A stretch of DNA of 26,002 nucleotides from JBMTVT01 sp049451635 (GCA_049451635.1 JBMTVT010000035.1:1-26002), one strand, 5' to 3'; positions 15,199 through 23,455 are shown, counted from the first letter of the stretch. The notes: generated from the sequence alone by a model not told the origin. Translations and numbers: made by a program.

Positions 15199-16437
15199 AT
15201 GATTTCAAAAGAACACATCATAAAACGATTTATAAGTTATGTTACTGTTGATACAGAATCTGACCCAAATTCAAACACTACTCCCAGTACAAAAAAACAG
15301 TGGGATTTGGCCAATATGCTTGTAGATGAATTAAAAGCCATTGGTATGCAGGAAGTAATTATTGATGATAACGCATACATAATGGCAACCCTGCCAAGTA
15401 ATGTAAATTATGATGTTCCTGTTATTGGTTTTATTTCTCATTTTGATACGTCTCCAGATTTTACAGGCGCCAATGTAAATCCCCAAATTATTGAAAATTA
15501 TGATGGCGATGATATTGTTTTAAATGAGGCCGAAAACATTATTCTGTCCCCAGATTATTTTGACGACTTACTTTTGTACAAAGGGCAAACATTAATAACT
15601 ACCGATGGCACAACCCTTTTAGGTGCCGATGATAAAGCAGGTATTTGTGAGATTGTTACTGCCATGGAATACTTGATTAATAATCCAGAAATTAAACATG
15701 GTAAAATACGAGTTGGTTTTACGCCAGATGAAGAAATAGGCAGAGGCGCGCATAAATTTGATGTTAAAAAATTTGGTGCCGATTGGGCATATACTATGGA
15801 TGGTAGCCAAATTGGAGAACTTGAATACGAAAATTTTAATGCAGCAGGCGCCACAGTAAAAGTTAAAGGAAAGAGTGTACATCCAGGATATGCCAAAGGT
15901 AAAATGATTAACTCCATGTACATTGCCCAAGAGTTTATCAATTCCTTACCTCGATTTGAAACTCCAGAGCATACAGATGGCTACCAAGGCTTTTTTCATT
16001 TACAAAATATTCATGGTGATGTTGAAGAAACTACTTTAAAATATATTATTAGAGACCATGATAAAAAACATTTTGAAGCCAGAAAAGAGGTTATGGTAAA
16101 GCTTACCAATGAACTTAATTCACAATACGGAAAAGAGGTTGTTATTACCGAAATAAAAGATCAATATTATAACATGAAGGAAAAGGTAGAACCTGTAATG
16201 CATATTGTTGATATTGCTGAAGAAGCCATGAAACAACTACATATTAAACCTCTTATTAAGGCTATTCGTGGTGGAACTGACGGGTCGCAACTAAGTTACA
16301 TGGGATTGCCTTGTCCCAATATTTTTGCTGGAGGCCATAACTTTCATGGGCGCTACGAATATGTTCCAGTTAATAGCATGATTAAAGCCACCGAAGTAAT
16401 TTGCAAAATAGCTGAATTGACTGCTGAAAAAGATTAG
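15199..16437 (+). CDS. pepT: Peptidase T (tripeptidase)
   Basis: Zinc aminopeptidase that removes the N-terminal residue from tripeptides in the cytoplasm. At 412 residues it matches family length. Metal and catalytic residues of the M20B family are visible: His81 and Asp83 in SHFDTSPDFTG, Asp144 in LGADDKAG, Glu178 and Glu179 in TPDEEIGRGAH, Asp201 in YTMDGSQIGELE, and the late His in FAGGHNFHGRYEYVP. It diverges from pyrD, with 140 bases between the two starts. trmD follows after 35 bases but has its own -7 element. Confidence 0.96.
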   Translation: MISKEHIIKRFISYVTVDTESDPNSNTTPSTKKQWDLANMLVDELKAIGMQEVIIDDNAYIMATLPSNVNYDVPVIGFISHFDTSPDFTGANVNPQIIENYDGDDIVLNEAENIILSPDYFDDLLLYKGQTLITTDGTTLLGADDKAGICEIVTAMEYLINNPEIKHGKIRVGFTPDEEIGRGAHKFDVKKFGADWAYTMDGSQIGELEYENFNAAGATVKVKGKSVHPGYAKGKMINSMYIAQEFINSLPRFETPEHTDGYQGFFHLQNIHGDVEETTLKYIIRDHDKKHFEARKEVMVKLTNELNSQYGKEVVITEIKDQYYNMKEKVEPVMHIVDIAEEAMKQLHIKPLIKAIRGGTDGSQLSYMGLPCPNIFAGGHNFHGRYEYVPVNSMIKATEVICKIAELTAEKD

Positions 16438-16446
16438 CAATTAAAT

Positions 16447-16454
16447 TATCTTTG
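16447..16454 (+). promoter_or_regulatory. -7 element for trmD
   Basis: TATCTTTG matches TAnnTTTG, 18 bases before the trmD start codon. No good -33 element is seen in the end of pepT. Confidence 0.5.
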
Positions 16455-16472
16455 CCAACATAAATACCCGTT

Positions 16473-17150
16473 ATGCGCATTGACATTATTACCGTTTTGC
16501 CAGAACTACTCAAAAGTCCCTTTCAAGCTTCCATTTTAAAGCGCGCTATTGAGGCAGGTTTGGTTGAAGTTCATTTTCACAATTTAAGAGATTATACTAC
16601 CGATAATTATAAATCTGTAGATGACACCCAATTTGGTGGTGGCGCAGGTATGGTTATGATGATTGAGCCTATAGATAAATGTATTTCGGCACTAAAAGCG
16701 GAGCGATTTTATGATGAAATCATTTACATGACTCCAGATGGTGAAACCTTAAAACAAGGTATTGCCAACCAAATATCTTTAAAAGAAAACATTATTATTT
16801 TATGTGGGCACTATAAAGGGGTTGACCAACGTGTACGTGACCATTTTATAACTCGCGAAATATCCATTGGTGATTATGTATTATCTGGTGGCGAGTTAGG
16901 CGCTGCAGTACTTTGCGACGCAGTTATAAGATTAATCCCTGGGGTTTTAGGTAATGAAACTTCCGCATTAACCGATTCGTTTCAAGATAATCTATTGGCA
17001 CCTCCCATTTACACAAAACCACGCGAGTATAAAGGCTGGAAAGTACCTGAATTGCTTTTTAGTGGCAACTTACCAGAGATTGAAAAATGGCGAGAAGAAC
17101 AAGCCTATATTAGAACCAAAGAACGTAGACCAGATTTATTGGATGATTAA
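16473..17150 (+). CDS. trmD: tRNA (guanine-37-N1) methyltransferase
   Basis: Methylates G37 next to the anticodon of several tRNAs using S-adenosylmethionine, which guards against +1 frameshifting. The 225-residue protein is at the usual length. The SPOUT trefoil-knot region is clear: MTPDGE (86-91), LCGHYKGVDQRV (110-121) and ISIGDYVLSGGELGA (130-144). The catalytic Asp168 lies in ALTDSF. The C-terminal KWREEQAYIRTKERRPDLL is typical. In many bacteria trmD is next to rplS, and here rplS follows after about 440 bases, separated by a small opposite-strand gene, a structured element and a separate promoter. Confidence 0.98.
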   Translation: MRIDIITVLPELLKSPFQASILKRAIEAGLVEVHFHNLRDYTTDNYKSVDDTQFGGGAGMVMMIEPIDKCISALKAERFYDEIIYMTPDGETLKQGIANQISLKENIIILCGHYKGVDQRVRDHFITREISIGDYVLSGGELGAAVLCDAVIRLIPGVLGNETSALTDSFQDNLLAPPIYTKPREYKGWKVPELLFSGNLPEIEKWREEQAYIRTKERRPDLLDD

Positions 17151-17331
17151 TTAAAATCGTCGAAGTAATCCTTGAAATCATCAAACTCTCCAGTCATCCC
17201 ATAATTACTTCCACCCCTATATTTAGTGAATTTGGCAACTAAAAAAGCTATCAGAAAAATAACAAAAACACCACCAAAAAGCAAAAGCCATTCCTCAAGA
17301 GTAGGATCATAAAGTAGTAAAATTGATTCAT
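17147..17331 (-). pseudogene. Small membrane protein gene with damaged or non-standard start
   Basis: On the minus strand an open frame of 60 codons runs from GAA at 17329 to TAA at 17147. It reads ESILLLYDPTLEEW, then a strong membrane segment LLLFGGVFVIFLIAFLVAKF (about residues 15-34), then KYRGGSNYGMTGEFDDFK and the acidic end DYFDDFN. This one-helix pattern with an acidic tail looks like a real protein. No ATG, GTG or TTG lies in frame before it: an ATG (17331-17329) overlaps the Glu codon but is out of frame by one base. Loss of one G from ATGGAA would explain this. ATT at 17341 is the only other upstream choice. The stop codon overlaps that of trmD. Family not recognised. Confidence 0.55.
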
Positions 17332-17387
17332 AAAAGTAAATTTAAAAATTTAAGAGACAAAAAGCTCAATCAAAATTGATTATTGTG

Positions 17388-17465
17388 TTAAGGATAGTAG
17401 CGACATCCTTTTGCGATAGCAAAAGATATAGTGGATAGCCTGACCTTTTGTTTTGCAAAAGGGAA
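17388..17465 (+). ncRNA. Structured intergenic element, resembling a Bacteroidota repeat (possibly flavo-1-like)
   Basis: Three hairpins lie in a row: AAGGAT/ATCCTT (17390-17395 with 17405-17410), TTTTGC-GATA-GCAAAA (17409-17424) and CCTTTTG/CAAAAGG (17444-17450 with 17456-17462). The linking text GATATAGTGGATAGCCTGACC is one I associate with a recurrent intergenic element of flavobacteria, perhaps the flavo-1 RNA motif; this is recollection and not a match I could test. Strand is uncertain. It sits between the small minus-strand gene and the rplS promoter. Confidence 0.5.
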
Positions 17466-17489
17466 CACCAAAAAATATAAATAAAAACG

Positions 17490-17519
17490 TTGCAAATTAT
17501 TAATTAATACTTATTTTTG
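17490..17519 (+). promoter_or_regulatory. Promoter of rplS
   Basis: TTG (17490-17492), a 19-base spacer and TATTTTTG (17512-17519), a close fit to the Bacteroidota consensus. The leader would be about 68 bases and contains the palindrome GGTTAACC (17532-17539) and a small ACCC/GGGT hairpin at 17521-17534. Confidence 0.75.
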
Positions 17520-17593
17520 CACCCAATTTCGGGTTAACCTCTGGCGAGAATCGTGAATGTTGTTCTGAATTAACTATAATTAAATTTAAAGAT

Positions 17594-17944
17594 ATGGAAT
17601 CTTTAGTAAAGTTTGTACAAGACGAATTTGTAGCGAAAAAAGATTTTCCAGAGTTTAGCGCTGGAGACACCATTACAGTTTACTATGAAATTAGAGAGGG
17701 CGATAAAGTTCGTACTCAGTTTTTTAGAGGTGTTGTAATTCAAAGAAAAGGAACTGGTACTTCTGAGACATTTACTATCAGAAAAATGTCTGGTACAGTT
17801 GGGGTAGAACGTATTTTCCCAATTAACTTACCAGCTTTACAAAAAATTGAAGTTAATAAACGTGGTAAAGTACGTAGAGCAAGGATTTACTACTTTAGAG
17901 GTCTTACTGGTAAAAAAGCCAGAATTAAAGAGGCTAGACGTTAA
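17594..17944 (+). CDS. rplS: 50S ribosomal protein L19
   Basis: Structural protein of the large ribosomal subunit at the interface with the small subunit. The 116-residue length is normal. Recognisable segments are FPEFSAGDTITVYYEIREG (about 19-37), RTQFFRGVVIQRKGTGTSETFTIRK and GVERIFPINLPALQKIEV, followed by the basic C-terminus RRARIYYFRGLTGKKARIKE. It is a one-gene unit with a promoter at 17490 and a terminator at 17972. The leader of about 68 bases might hold a regulatory site, but none is established here. Confidence 0.98.
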   Translation: MESLVKFVQDEFVAKKDFPEFSAGDTITVYYEIREGDKVRTQFFRGVVIQRKGTGTSETFTIRKMSGTVGVERIFPINLPALQKIEVNKRGKVRRARIYYFRGLTGKKARIKEARR

Positions 17945-17971
17945 TAACAATATTACTGTAGTAGCAAATTT

Positions 17972-18005
17972 AAAAAGCCTTGATATAGTCAAGGCTTTTT
18001 TATTA
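17972..18005 (+). terminator. Terminator of rplS
   Basis: AAAAAGCCTTGA (17972-17983) and TCAAGGCTTTTT (17989-18000) form a perfect 12-base stem with a five-base loop, followed by T. Confidence 0.92.
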
Positions 18006-18033
18006 ACTATTGTTAATAACTTCGGTTCATAAA

Positions 18034-18067
18034 AAGTTGACATCTAACAACTTAAAAATTACATTTT
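18034..18067 (+). promoter_or_regulatory. Possible promoter and hairpin before the RNA-like region
   Basis: TTGACA (18037-18042), 17 bases, then TACATT (18060-18065) resembles the sigma-70 consensus of Proteobacteria. Read in the Bacteroidota way, it is TTG, 20 bases, TACATTTT, one mismatch from TAnnTTTG. The arms AAGTTG/CAACTT (18034-18053) overlap it. It is the best promoter-like text upstream of the RNA candidate, though weak. Confidence 0.3.
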
Positions 18068-18199
18068 TTTAGTTTTTTAGTGTTATTTTAGTAAAAGAGT
18101 TAATGACAGTCTTTGGTTGGTTTCATCTAAACATCGAATTTGTATTATTTTCTAAATAAGTTAACGTTCTTAATAAAATTGTTTTTTGAGATTTTTGTA

Positions 18200-18595
18200 G
18201 TACCACGTGTAGGCGTGAATAATATAAAAATCATGATGCTTTAAAAAGTGACACATGTGCAAGCAAGTAAAAACTAGTAAAGTTGAAAGCTCAAAAAATC
18301 AGCAGGCACGAAAGTTAATGTTGTAATAAGAGCAATGCCAACAACAGATTTAACGCGAAAGCGAAGAGGCATGTTGTGGGTATCAAGAAAAACAATTTAC
18401 AGAAACATGAAGTGATACGTCAATACATTTTGAAAATTACTAAAATGTTTCGTTGAAATAACAGCATGTAATTGGAAAGATTTAGATGAAAATTTTGAAT
18501 CTATCAGGTGTAAAAACCAAACAAAATTATGTTATGTTATTTCAAAAAGCCATATCAACGTAGATTAAGTTCTGCAATGATATGGCTTTTGTTTT
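18200..18595 (+). ncRNA. Candidate structured non-coding RNA
   Basis: Between rplS and the isocitrate dehydrogenase gene is a stretch clearly richer in G and C than its flanks, with no full-length reading frame. It contains nested and consecutive inverted repeats: ATGCC/GGCAT (18335-18339 with 18368-18372) enclosing a CGC-GAAA-GCG tetraloop hairpin (18354-18363); ACATTTT/AAAATGT (18425-18431 with 18442-18448); and GAAATAACA/TGTTATTTC (18455-18463 with 18535-18543). It ends in a strong terminator. I see none of the marks of tmRNA, RNase P RNA, SRP RNA or a tRNA. The 5' end is uncertain; GATTTTTG at 18190-18197 is a weak -7 candidate. The alternative is a decayed gene, because short frames are present in all three phases, but none is convincing. 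Confidence 0.5.
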
Positions 18596-18598
18596 TTT
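18545..18598 (+). terminator. Strong terminator of the RNA-like region
   Basis: AAAAGCCATATCA (18545-18557) pairs perfectly with TGATATGGCTTTT (18578-18590) across a 20-base loop, followed by a T run. No protein gene ends upstream of it, so it must serve a non-coding transcript or a dead gene. Confidence 0.85.
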
Positions 18599-18600
18599 AT

Positions 18601-18800
18601 CATGTCTCTTATTTTTTTTTGACAAATTCCTATAACTAATCCGCTTTTTTGTTTTTTTATAATAAATCTAATGGTTTTAGGGATTTTCATCTGGGTTTAA
18701 TCTATTTTTAAAGGTCATTTTTTGTATATTCGCAACGCTAAAATTTAGCCCATTTTCTAAGTTGGGTATTTAGTGGAAAATAATTCAAAAAAACACATCA
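18601..18800 (+). promoter_or_regulatory. Promoter region of the isocitrate dehydrogenase gene
   Basis: The stretch is very AT-rich, with several poly-T runs. TATATTCG (18725-18732) is one mismatch from TAnnTTTG and is the likely -7 element. The leader of about 60 bases contains the inverted repeat GCTAAA/TTTAGC (18737-18749). No reading frame is evident. Confidence 0.45.
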
Positions 18801-21011
18801 ATGTCTAAAATAATTTACACAAAAACTGACGAAGCACCAGCATTAGCAACACGTTCATTATTACCAATTGTTAAAGCTTTTTTAAAATCATCAGGCATAA
18901 AAATAGAAACAAAAGATATCTCTTTAGCTGCCAGAATTTTAGCTATTTTTCCTGATTTTTTAAATGAAGACCAGCGTGTTTCAGACGATTTAACGATACT
19001 TGGTGAGCTAGCAAAAAAACCAGAGGCCAATATTATAAAACTACCTAATATTAGTGCCTCAATACCTCAGTTAAAGGCTGCTATTAAAGAATTACAATCT
19101 CAAGGTTTTGGTATTCCAAATTATCCAGATGAACCAAAAAATGATACCGAAAAAGACATAAAATCTCGTTATGATAAAATAAAGGGAAGTGCCGTAAATC
19201 CTGTTTTAAGAGAAGGCAATAGTGATAGACGAGCTCCAAAAGCAGTAAAGAATTACGCTAAAAAAAACCCACATTCTATGGGGGAATGGACTAGCGATTC
19301 TAAAACACATGTTGCCACCATGAATGAAGGCGATTTTGCACATAATGAAAAATCTGTTACCACACCTGAAGCTACTAGCATAACTATTGAACATACTGAT
19401 AGCAATGGTAAAACAACCGTTTTAAAAGATAGTTTTCCTCTGCTTAAAGGAGAAATCATTGATGCAACGGTAATGAGCAAAAAAGCATTACTTGCCTTTT
19501 TTGAAAAACAAGTAGCAGACGCTAGAGAAAAAGGTGTGTTGTTTTCATTACACATGAAAGGCACCATGATGAAAGTAAGTGACCCTATTATATTTGGTCA
19601 TGCTGTAAAAATTTATTTCAAAGATGTTTTTGAAAAACATGGAAAAGCAATTGAAGCTTTAGGAGTAAATGTAAATTCTGGTCTTGGTAATCTTATAGAA
19701 CATATTAAAGAATTACCAGATGCCAAAAGAAAGGAAATTGAAAACGATATTGAAGCCACCTACAAAAATGGCCCATCGATAGCTATGGTAAATTCTGATA
19801 AAGGTATCACTAATTTACATGTTCCCAGTGATGTCATCATCGATGCCTCTATGCCGGCAATGATACGTTCATCAGGAAAAATGTGGAATGCCGATGGAAA
19901 ATTACAGGATACTAAAGCTGTAATTCCAGATAGTAGTTATGCTGGTGTTTATGCTGCAACTATAGATTTTTGTAAAAAGAATGGCGCATTTGATCCTACA
20001 ACAATGGGGACAGTTCCCAATGTTGGCTTAATGGCACAAAAAGCTGAAGAATATGGCTCTCATGACAAAACTTTTGAAATTCCGTCAGATGGAACAGTTA
20101 AAGTTATAGATAACTCTGGGAAAATTTTAATGCAACACCAAGTTGAAACTGGCGATATTTGGCGTATGTGCCAAACCAAAGATGCCCCTATTCAAGATTG
20201 GGTAAAATTAGCTGTTGTACGTGCTAGAGCATCTCAAACTCCTGCTGTTTTTTGGCTCGATGAAAATAGAGCTCATGATGCTGAGTTAATTAAAAAAGTA
20301 AATGTTTATTTAAAAGATTATGACATCTCAGATTTGGATTTAAGAATTCTAAATCCAATAGATGCCACTATTTTTACTTGTGAAAGACTTAAAGAAGGAA
20401 AAGATACTATTTCGGTTTCAGGAAACGTACTTAGAGATTATTTAACAGACTTATTTCCAATTTTAGAAGTTGGAACAAGCGCGAAAATGTTATCTATTGT
20501 CCCATTGATGAATGGTGGAGGGTTATTTGAAACTGGTGCTGGCGGATCAGCTCCAAAACATGTTCAACAATTATTGGAAGAAAATCATTTGCGATGGGAC
20601 TCCTTAGGTGAATTTCTAGCTTTAGCCGTTTCTCTTGAACACTTTGGTGAGGTTAACAATAATGAAAAAGCAAAAATTTTAAGTGAAACCTTAGATAATG
20701 CCACTGAAAAATTATTAGAAAACAAAAAAGGCCCTTCAAGAAATGTTGGGGAGTTGGATAATAGAGGTAGCCATTTTTATTTAGCTATGTATTGGGCTCA
20801 AGAACTAGCAAATCAGGATAAGGATCAAGATTTAAAATCAGAATTTGCTAAAATTGCTAAACAGTTAGAAGATAATGAAGAAAACATAATATCTGAATTA
20901 AATCGTATTCAAGGGCATCCAACAGATATAGGGGGATATTATAAACCAAATGAAACTCTAATTAATAATGTAATGCGCCCTATTGAAACTTTCAACTCAA
21001 TAATTGAATAA
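18801..21011 (+). CDS. icd: Isocitrate dehydrogenase (NADP+), monomeric type
   Basis: Oxidatively decarboxylates isocitrate to 2-oxoglutarate with NADP in the TCA cycle. The 736-residue length and whole sequence identify the monomeric (IDH-II) class, unrelated in size to the common dimeric Icd of about 415 residues. Landmarks are YTKTDEAPALATRSLLPIVK at the N-terminus, SAVNPVLREGNSDRRAP near 130-147, NPHSMGEWTSDSKTHVATM, LHMKGTMMKVSDPIIFGHAV, SAKMLSIVPLMNGGGLFETG near 563-582 and NRGSHFYLAMYWAQELA near 655-671. The Ser/Asn/Arg cluster in LREGNSDRRAP belongs to the substrate site. It is a single-gene unit ended by the terminator at 21034. Confidence 0.97.
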   Translation: MSKIIYTKTDEAPALATRSLLPIVKAFLKSSGIKIETKDISLAARILAIFPDFLNEDQRVSDDLTILGELAKKPEANIIKLPNISASIPQLKAAIKELQSQGFGIPNYPDEPKNDTEKDIKSRYDKIKGSAVNPVLREGNSDRRAPKAVKNYAKKNPHSMGEWTSDSKTHVATMNEGDFAHNEKSVTTPEATSITIEHTDSNGKTTVLKDSFPLLKGEIIDATVMSKKALLAFFEKQVADAREKGVLFSLHMKGTMMKVSDPIIFGHAVKIYFKDVFEKHGKAIEALGVNVNSGLGNLIEHIKELPDAKRKEIENDIEATYKNGPSIAMVNSDKGITNLHVPSDVIIDASMPAMIRSSGKMWNADGKLQDTKAVIPDSSYAGVYAATIDFCKKNGAFDPTTMGTVPNVGLMAQKAEEYGSHDKTFEIPSDGTVKVIDNSGKILMQHQVETGDIWRMCQTKDAPIQDWVKLAVVRARASQTPAVFWLDENRAHDAELIKKVNVYLKDYDISDLDLRILNPIDATIFTCERLKEGKDTISVSGNVLRDYLTDLFPILEVGTSAKMLSIVPLMNGGGLFETGAGGSAPKHVQQLLEENHLRWDSLGEFLALAVSLEHFGEVNNNEKAKILSETLDNATEKLLENKKGPSRNVGELDNRGSHFYLAMYWAQELANQDKDQDLKSEFAKIAKQLEDNEENIISELNRIQGHPTDIGGYYKPNETLINNVMRPIETFNSIIE

Positions 21012-21033
21012 TTATTTCACTCAAACTATATTT

Positions 21034-21062
21034 AAAAGCTCCTTGTTTAGGAGCTTTTTTTA
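21034..21062 (+). terminator. Terminator after the isocitrate dehydrogenase gene
   Basis: AAAAGCTCCT (21034-21043) and AGGAGCTTTT (21049-21058) form a ten-base stem with a TGTTT loop and a T run. It shows that the next coding region should start beyond it. Confidence 0.9.
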
Positions 21063-21087
21063 TACTTTTATAAAAAAAAGCTATTGT

Positions 21088-23451
21088 ATGAAGAACTTTT
21101 TATGGTGTGTTCTAGCTTTATCATTTAGCCTCAATGCACAAGAAAAATTCACATTAAGCGGAACCGTGTATGAAGCAAACAGTAATGAAACCTTAATAGG
21201 GGTTAATATTGTTTTTCCTGACATACAATCTGGCACAACTACTAATGAATATGGGTTTTATTCCATAACATTAACTGAAGGCACCTACAAAGTTGTTATA
21301 AGCTATTTGGGATATAGCTCTATTATAGATACCATTACCTTCTCAGAAGACTTAAACAAAAACTTTAGTTTATCAAGCGCTATAGAGAATTTAGAAGAGG
21401 TTGTAATTACTGAAAATATTGAAAAACCCAATATTAAATCACCTCAAATGAGTGTGAATAAGCTCACAACTAACACCATTAAAGATATACCGGTTGTTTT
21501 AGGAGAATCTGATATAGTAAAAGCCATAACCTTGTTACCAGGTGTTACAAATGCAGGTGAAGGCTCTTCAGGTTTTAATGTTCGAGGTGGAGCTGCAGAC
21601 CAAAATTTAATTTTACTGGATGAAGCTACTATTTATAACTCTTCACATTTATTCGGTTTCTTTTCAGTTTTTAACCCAGATGCCATAAAAGATCTTAAAC
21701 TATACAAAGGTGGCATTCCCGCTCGTTACGGTGGTAGGGTTTCTTCTGTTCTGGATATCTATCAAAAAGAAGGCAATAATAGAGCATTTCATATAAATGG
21801 AGGTATAGGTTTGGTTTCTAGCAGGTTACTTGCGGAAGGCCCTATTAAAAAAGAAAAGGGCTCGTTTCTTTTTGGAGGGCGCTCAAGTTACGCACATTTA
21901 TTTTTACCACTTATCGATATCAATAATATAGCCTATTTCTATGATTTAAATACCAAATTAAGCTATAAATTAAATGACAGAAATAATATTTACTTATCGG
22001 GCTATTTTGGTAGGGATGTTTTTAGAATTGAAGATACTTTCGAAAATATTTATGGCAATTCCTTATTAAATTTTAGATGGAACCATTTATTTTCTGACAA
22101 GCTTTTTTCTAATTTATCACTAATTTATTCGGACTATTATTACAATTTAAAATTAAATTTTGTTGAATTCGACTGGGTTTCAGGAATTTCAAATTTCAAT
22201 TTAAAATATGATTTCAAACATTATTTAAGTAATAAACTAAAATTACAATATGGTTTAAATAGTAATTATTATAAGTTTAATCCTGGTGATATTAAACCAA
22301 CTACTGAATCCTCTGGCATTAATCCGTTCAAACTTATTGATAAATATGCTTTTGAAAATGCAATTTATTTTGATGTTGAACATAAAATATCGAATAAACT
22401 TCAGCTTTCCTATGGTTTACGCTTTAGTGCGTTTCACCGTTTGGGACAAGATGAACTTAACATTTATGAAAATGATCAAGCTGTCCTGTTTAATGAAGAT
22501 TTCCAAATTTATGAAAAAGCTGAACCTGTAGGCTCCGAAACATTTAAACGTAGTGATGTCATAGCCAAATTTTCAAATTTGGAACCTAGAGCATCAATGG
22601 CCTACCAAATAAATAACGATAACTCAATTAAGATGAGTTATAACAAAATTAGTCAGTATTTACATTTGCTTTCAAACACAAACTCACCAACGCCATTGGA
22701 CATCTGGACTCCAAGTGGAAAATATATAAAGCCACAATTGCTTAATCAATATGCTATTGGTTATTTTAAAAACTTTAATGACAATAATTTTTCGCTTGAG
22801 GTTGAAAGCTTTTATAAAACCGTAAAAAATAGAATTGATTATATTGATGGTGCCGATTTAGTAGCTAATAATGTTATAGAACAAGTTATTTTAAACGGTA
22901 AAGCCAGAGCTTATGGACTAGAATTACTTTTGCGTAAAAATGAGGGTAAGTTTAAAGGTTGGTTAGCCTACACCCTTTCAAAATCAGAACAGCAAACCTC
23001 AGGTAGAACTACCAACGAATTGGGAATAAATAATGGTAATTGGTACAAAACTCCTTATGATAAAACCCACGACATTTCGTTTACAGGCAGTTACAAATGG
23101 AACGAAAAATGGCAATTTAATACTAATTTTTTGTTTCAAACTGGGCAACCAGTTACATTTCCAAACGCACAATATGAGTATAACGGTATCATTATACCCA
23201 GTTATGATTCAAGAAATTCGAACAGACTCCCTTCATACAATAGGCTGGATATTTCGTTAAAATATATCCCAAAGCCCAATAAAAAAGAAGGCATGCAAAG
23301 TTATTGGGTATTTGGTTTATATAATATTTATAATAGAAGAAATGCAAATTCTATATCGTTTAGACGAAATACAGATATAGGAAAAAATGAAGCTGTTAGG
23401 TTATCCATTTTTGGGATAGTCCCCTCAGTATCTTATAATTTTAAGCTCTAA
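21088..23451 (+). CDS. TonB-dependent receptor paired with a DUF4249 lipoprotein
   Basis: Outer-membrane transporter of 787 residues. The start is placed at ATG 21088, which begins a normal signal peptide (MKNFLWCVLALSFSLNAQ); the frame runs open upstream to 21004, but that extension overlaps the previous gene and its terminator. A carboxypeptidase-D-like domain follows (about 20-105), then LEEVVITE as a possible TonB box, a plug (about 130-235) with LPGVTNAGEGSSGFNVRGG and LYKGGIPARYGGRVSSVLDI, and a barrel ending in SVSYNFKL. The DUF4249 gene follows after four bases, a pairing often seen in Bacteroidota, where a receptor and a lipoprotein plausibly form one uptake complex. It is not a SusC/SusD pair. 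The substrate is unknown. No strong promoter is visible. Confidence 0.92.
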   Translation: MKNFLWCVLALSFSLNAQEKFTLSGTVYEANSNETLIGVNIVFPDIQSGTTTNEYGFYSITLTEGTYKVVISYLGYSSIIDTITFSEDLNKNFSLSSAIENLEEVVITENIEKPNIKSPQMSVNKLTTNTIKDIPVVLGESDIVKAITLLPGVTNAGEGSSGFNVRGGAADQNLILLDEATIYNSSHLFGFFSVFNPDAIKDLKLYKGGIPARYGGRVSSVLDIYQKEGNNRAFHINGGIGLVSSRLLAEGPIKKEKGSFLFGGRSSYAHLFLPLIDINNIAYFYDLNTKLSYKLNDRNNIYLSGYFGRDVFRIEDTFENIYGNSLLNFRWNHLFSDKLFSNLSLIYSDYYYNLKLNFVEFDWVSGISNFNLKYDFKHYLSNKLKLQYGLNSNYYKFNPGDIKPTTESSGINPFKLIDKYAFENAIYFDVEHKISNKLQLSYGLRFSAFHRLGQDELNIYENDQAVLFNEDFQIYEKAEPVGSETFKRSDVIAKFSNLEPRASMAYQINNDNSIKMSYNKISQYLHLLSNTNSPTPLDIWTPSGKYIKPQLLNQYAIGYFKNFNDNNFSLEVESFYKTVKNRIDYIDGADLVANNVIEQVILNGKARAYGLELLLRKNEGKFKGWLAYTLSKSEQQTSGRTTNELGINNGNWYKTPYDKTHDISFTGSYKWNEKWQFNTNFLFQTGQPVTFPNAQYEYNGIIIPSYDSRNSNRLPSYNRLDISLKYIPKPNKKEGMQSYWVFGLYNIYNRRNANSISFRRNTDIGKNEAVRLSIFGIVPSVSYNFKL

Positions 23452-23455
23452 AATC

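Noticed and set aside
15059..15208. N-terminal extension of pyrD by 50 residues
   Set aside because: The pyrD promoter lies inside it and it overlaps pepT; the family N-terminus begins at 15058.
15555..15941. Minus-strand frame of 128 codons within pepT
   Set aside because: Antisense shadow of pepT with no recognisable protein features.
18250..18575. Short reading frames (23-52 codons) in all three phases of the RNA-like region
   Set aside because: None has a proper start and a family-like sequence, they overlap each other, and the strongest signals are hairpins; kept only as an alternative (decayed gene).
18200..18595. tmRNA, RNase P RNA or SRP RNA identity for this region
   Set aside because: The expected conserved motifs and, for tmRNA, a tag frame and tRNA-like ends are not present.
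21004..21087. Upstream start for the third TonB receptor
   Set aside because: It overlaps the isocitrate dehydrogenase stop and crosses a terminator; a proper signal peptide starts at 21088.
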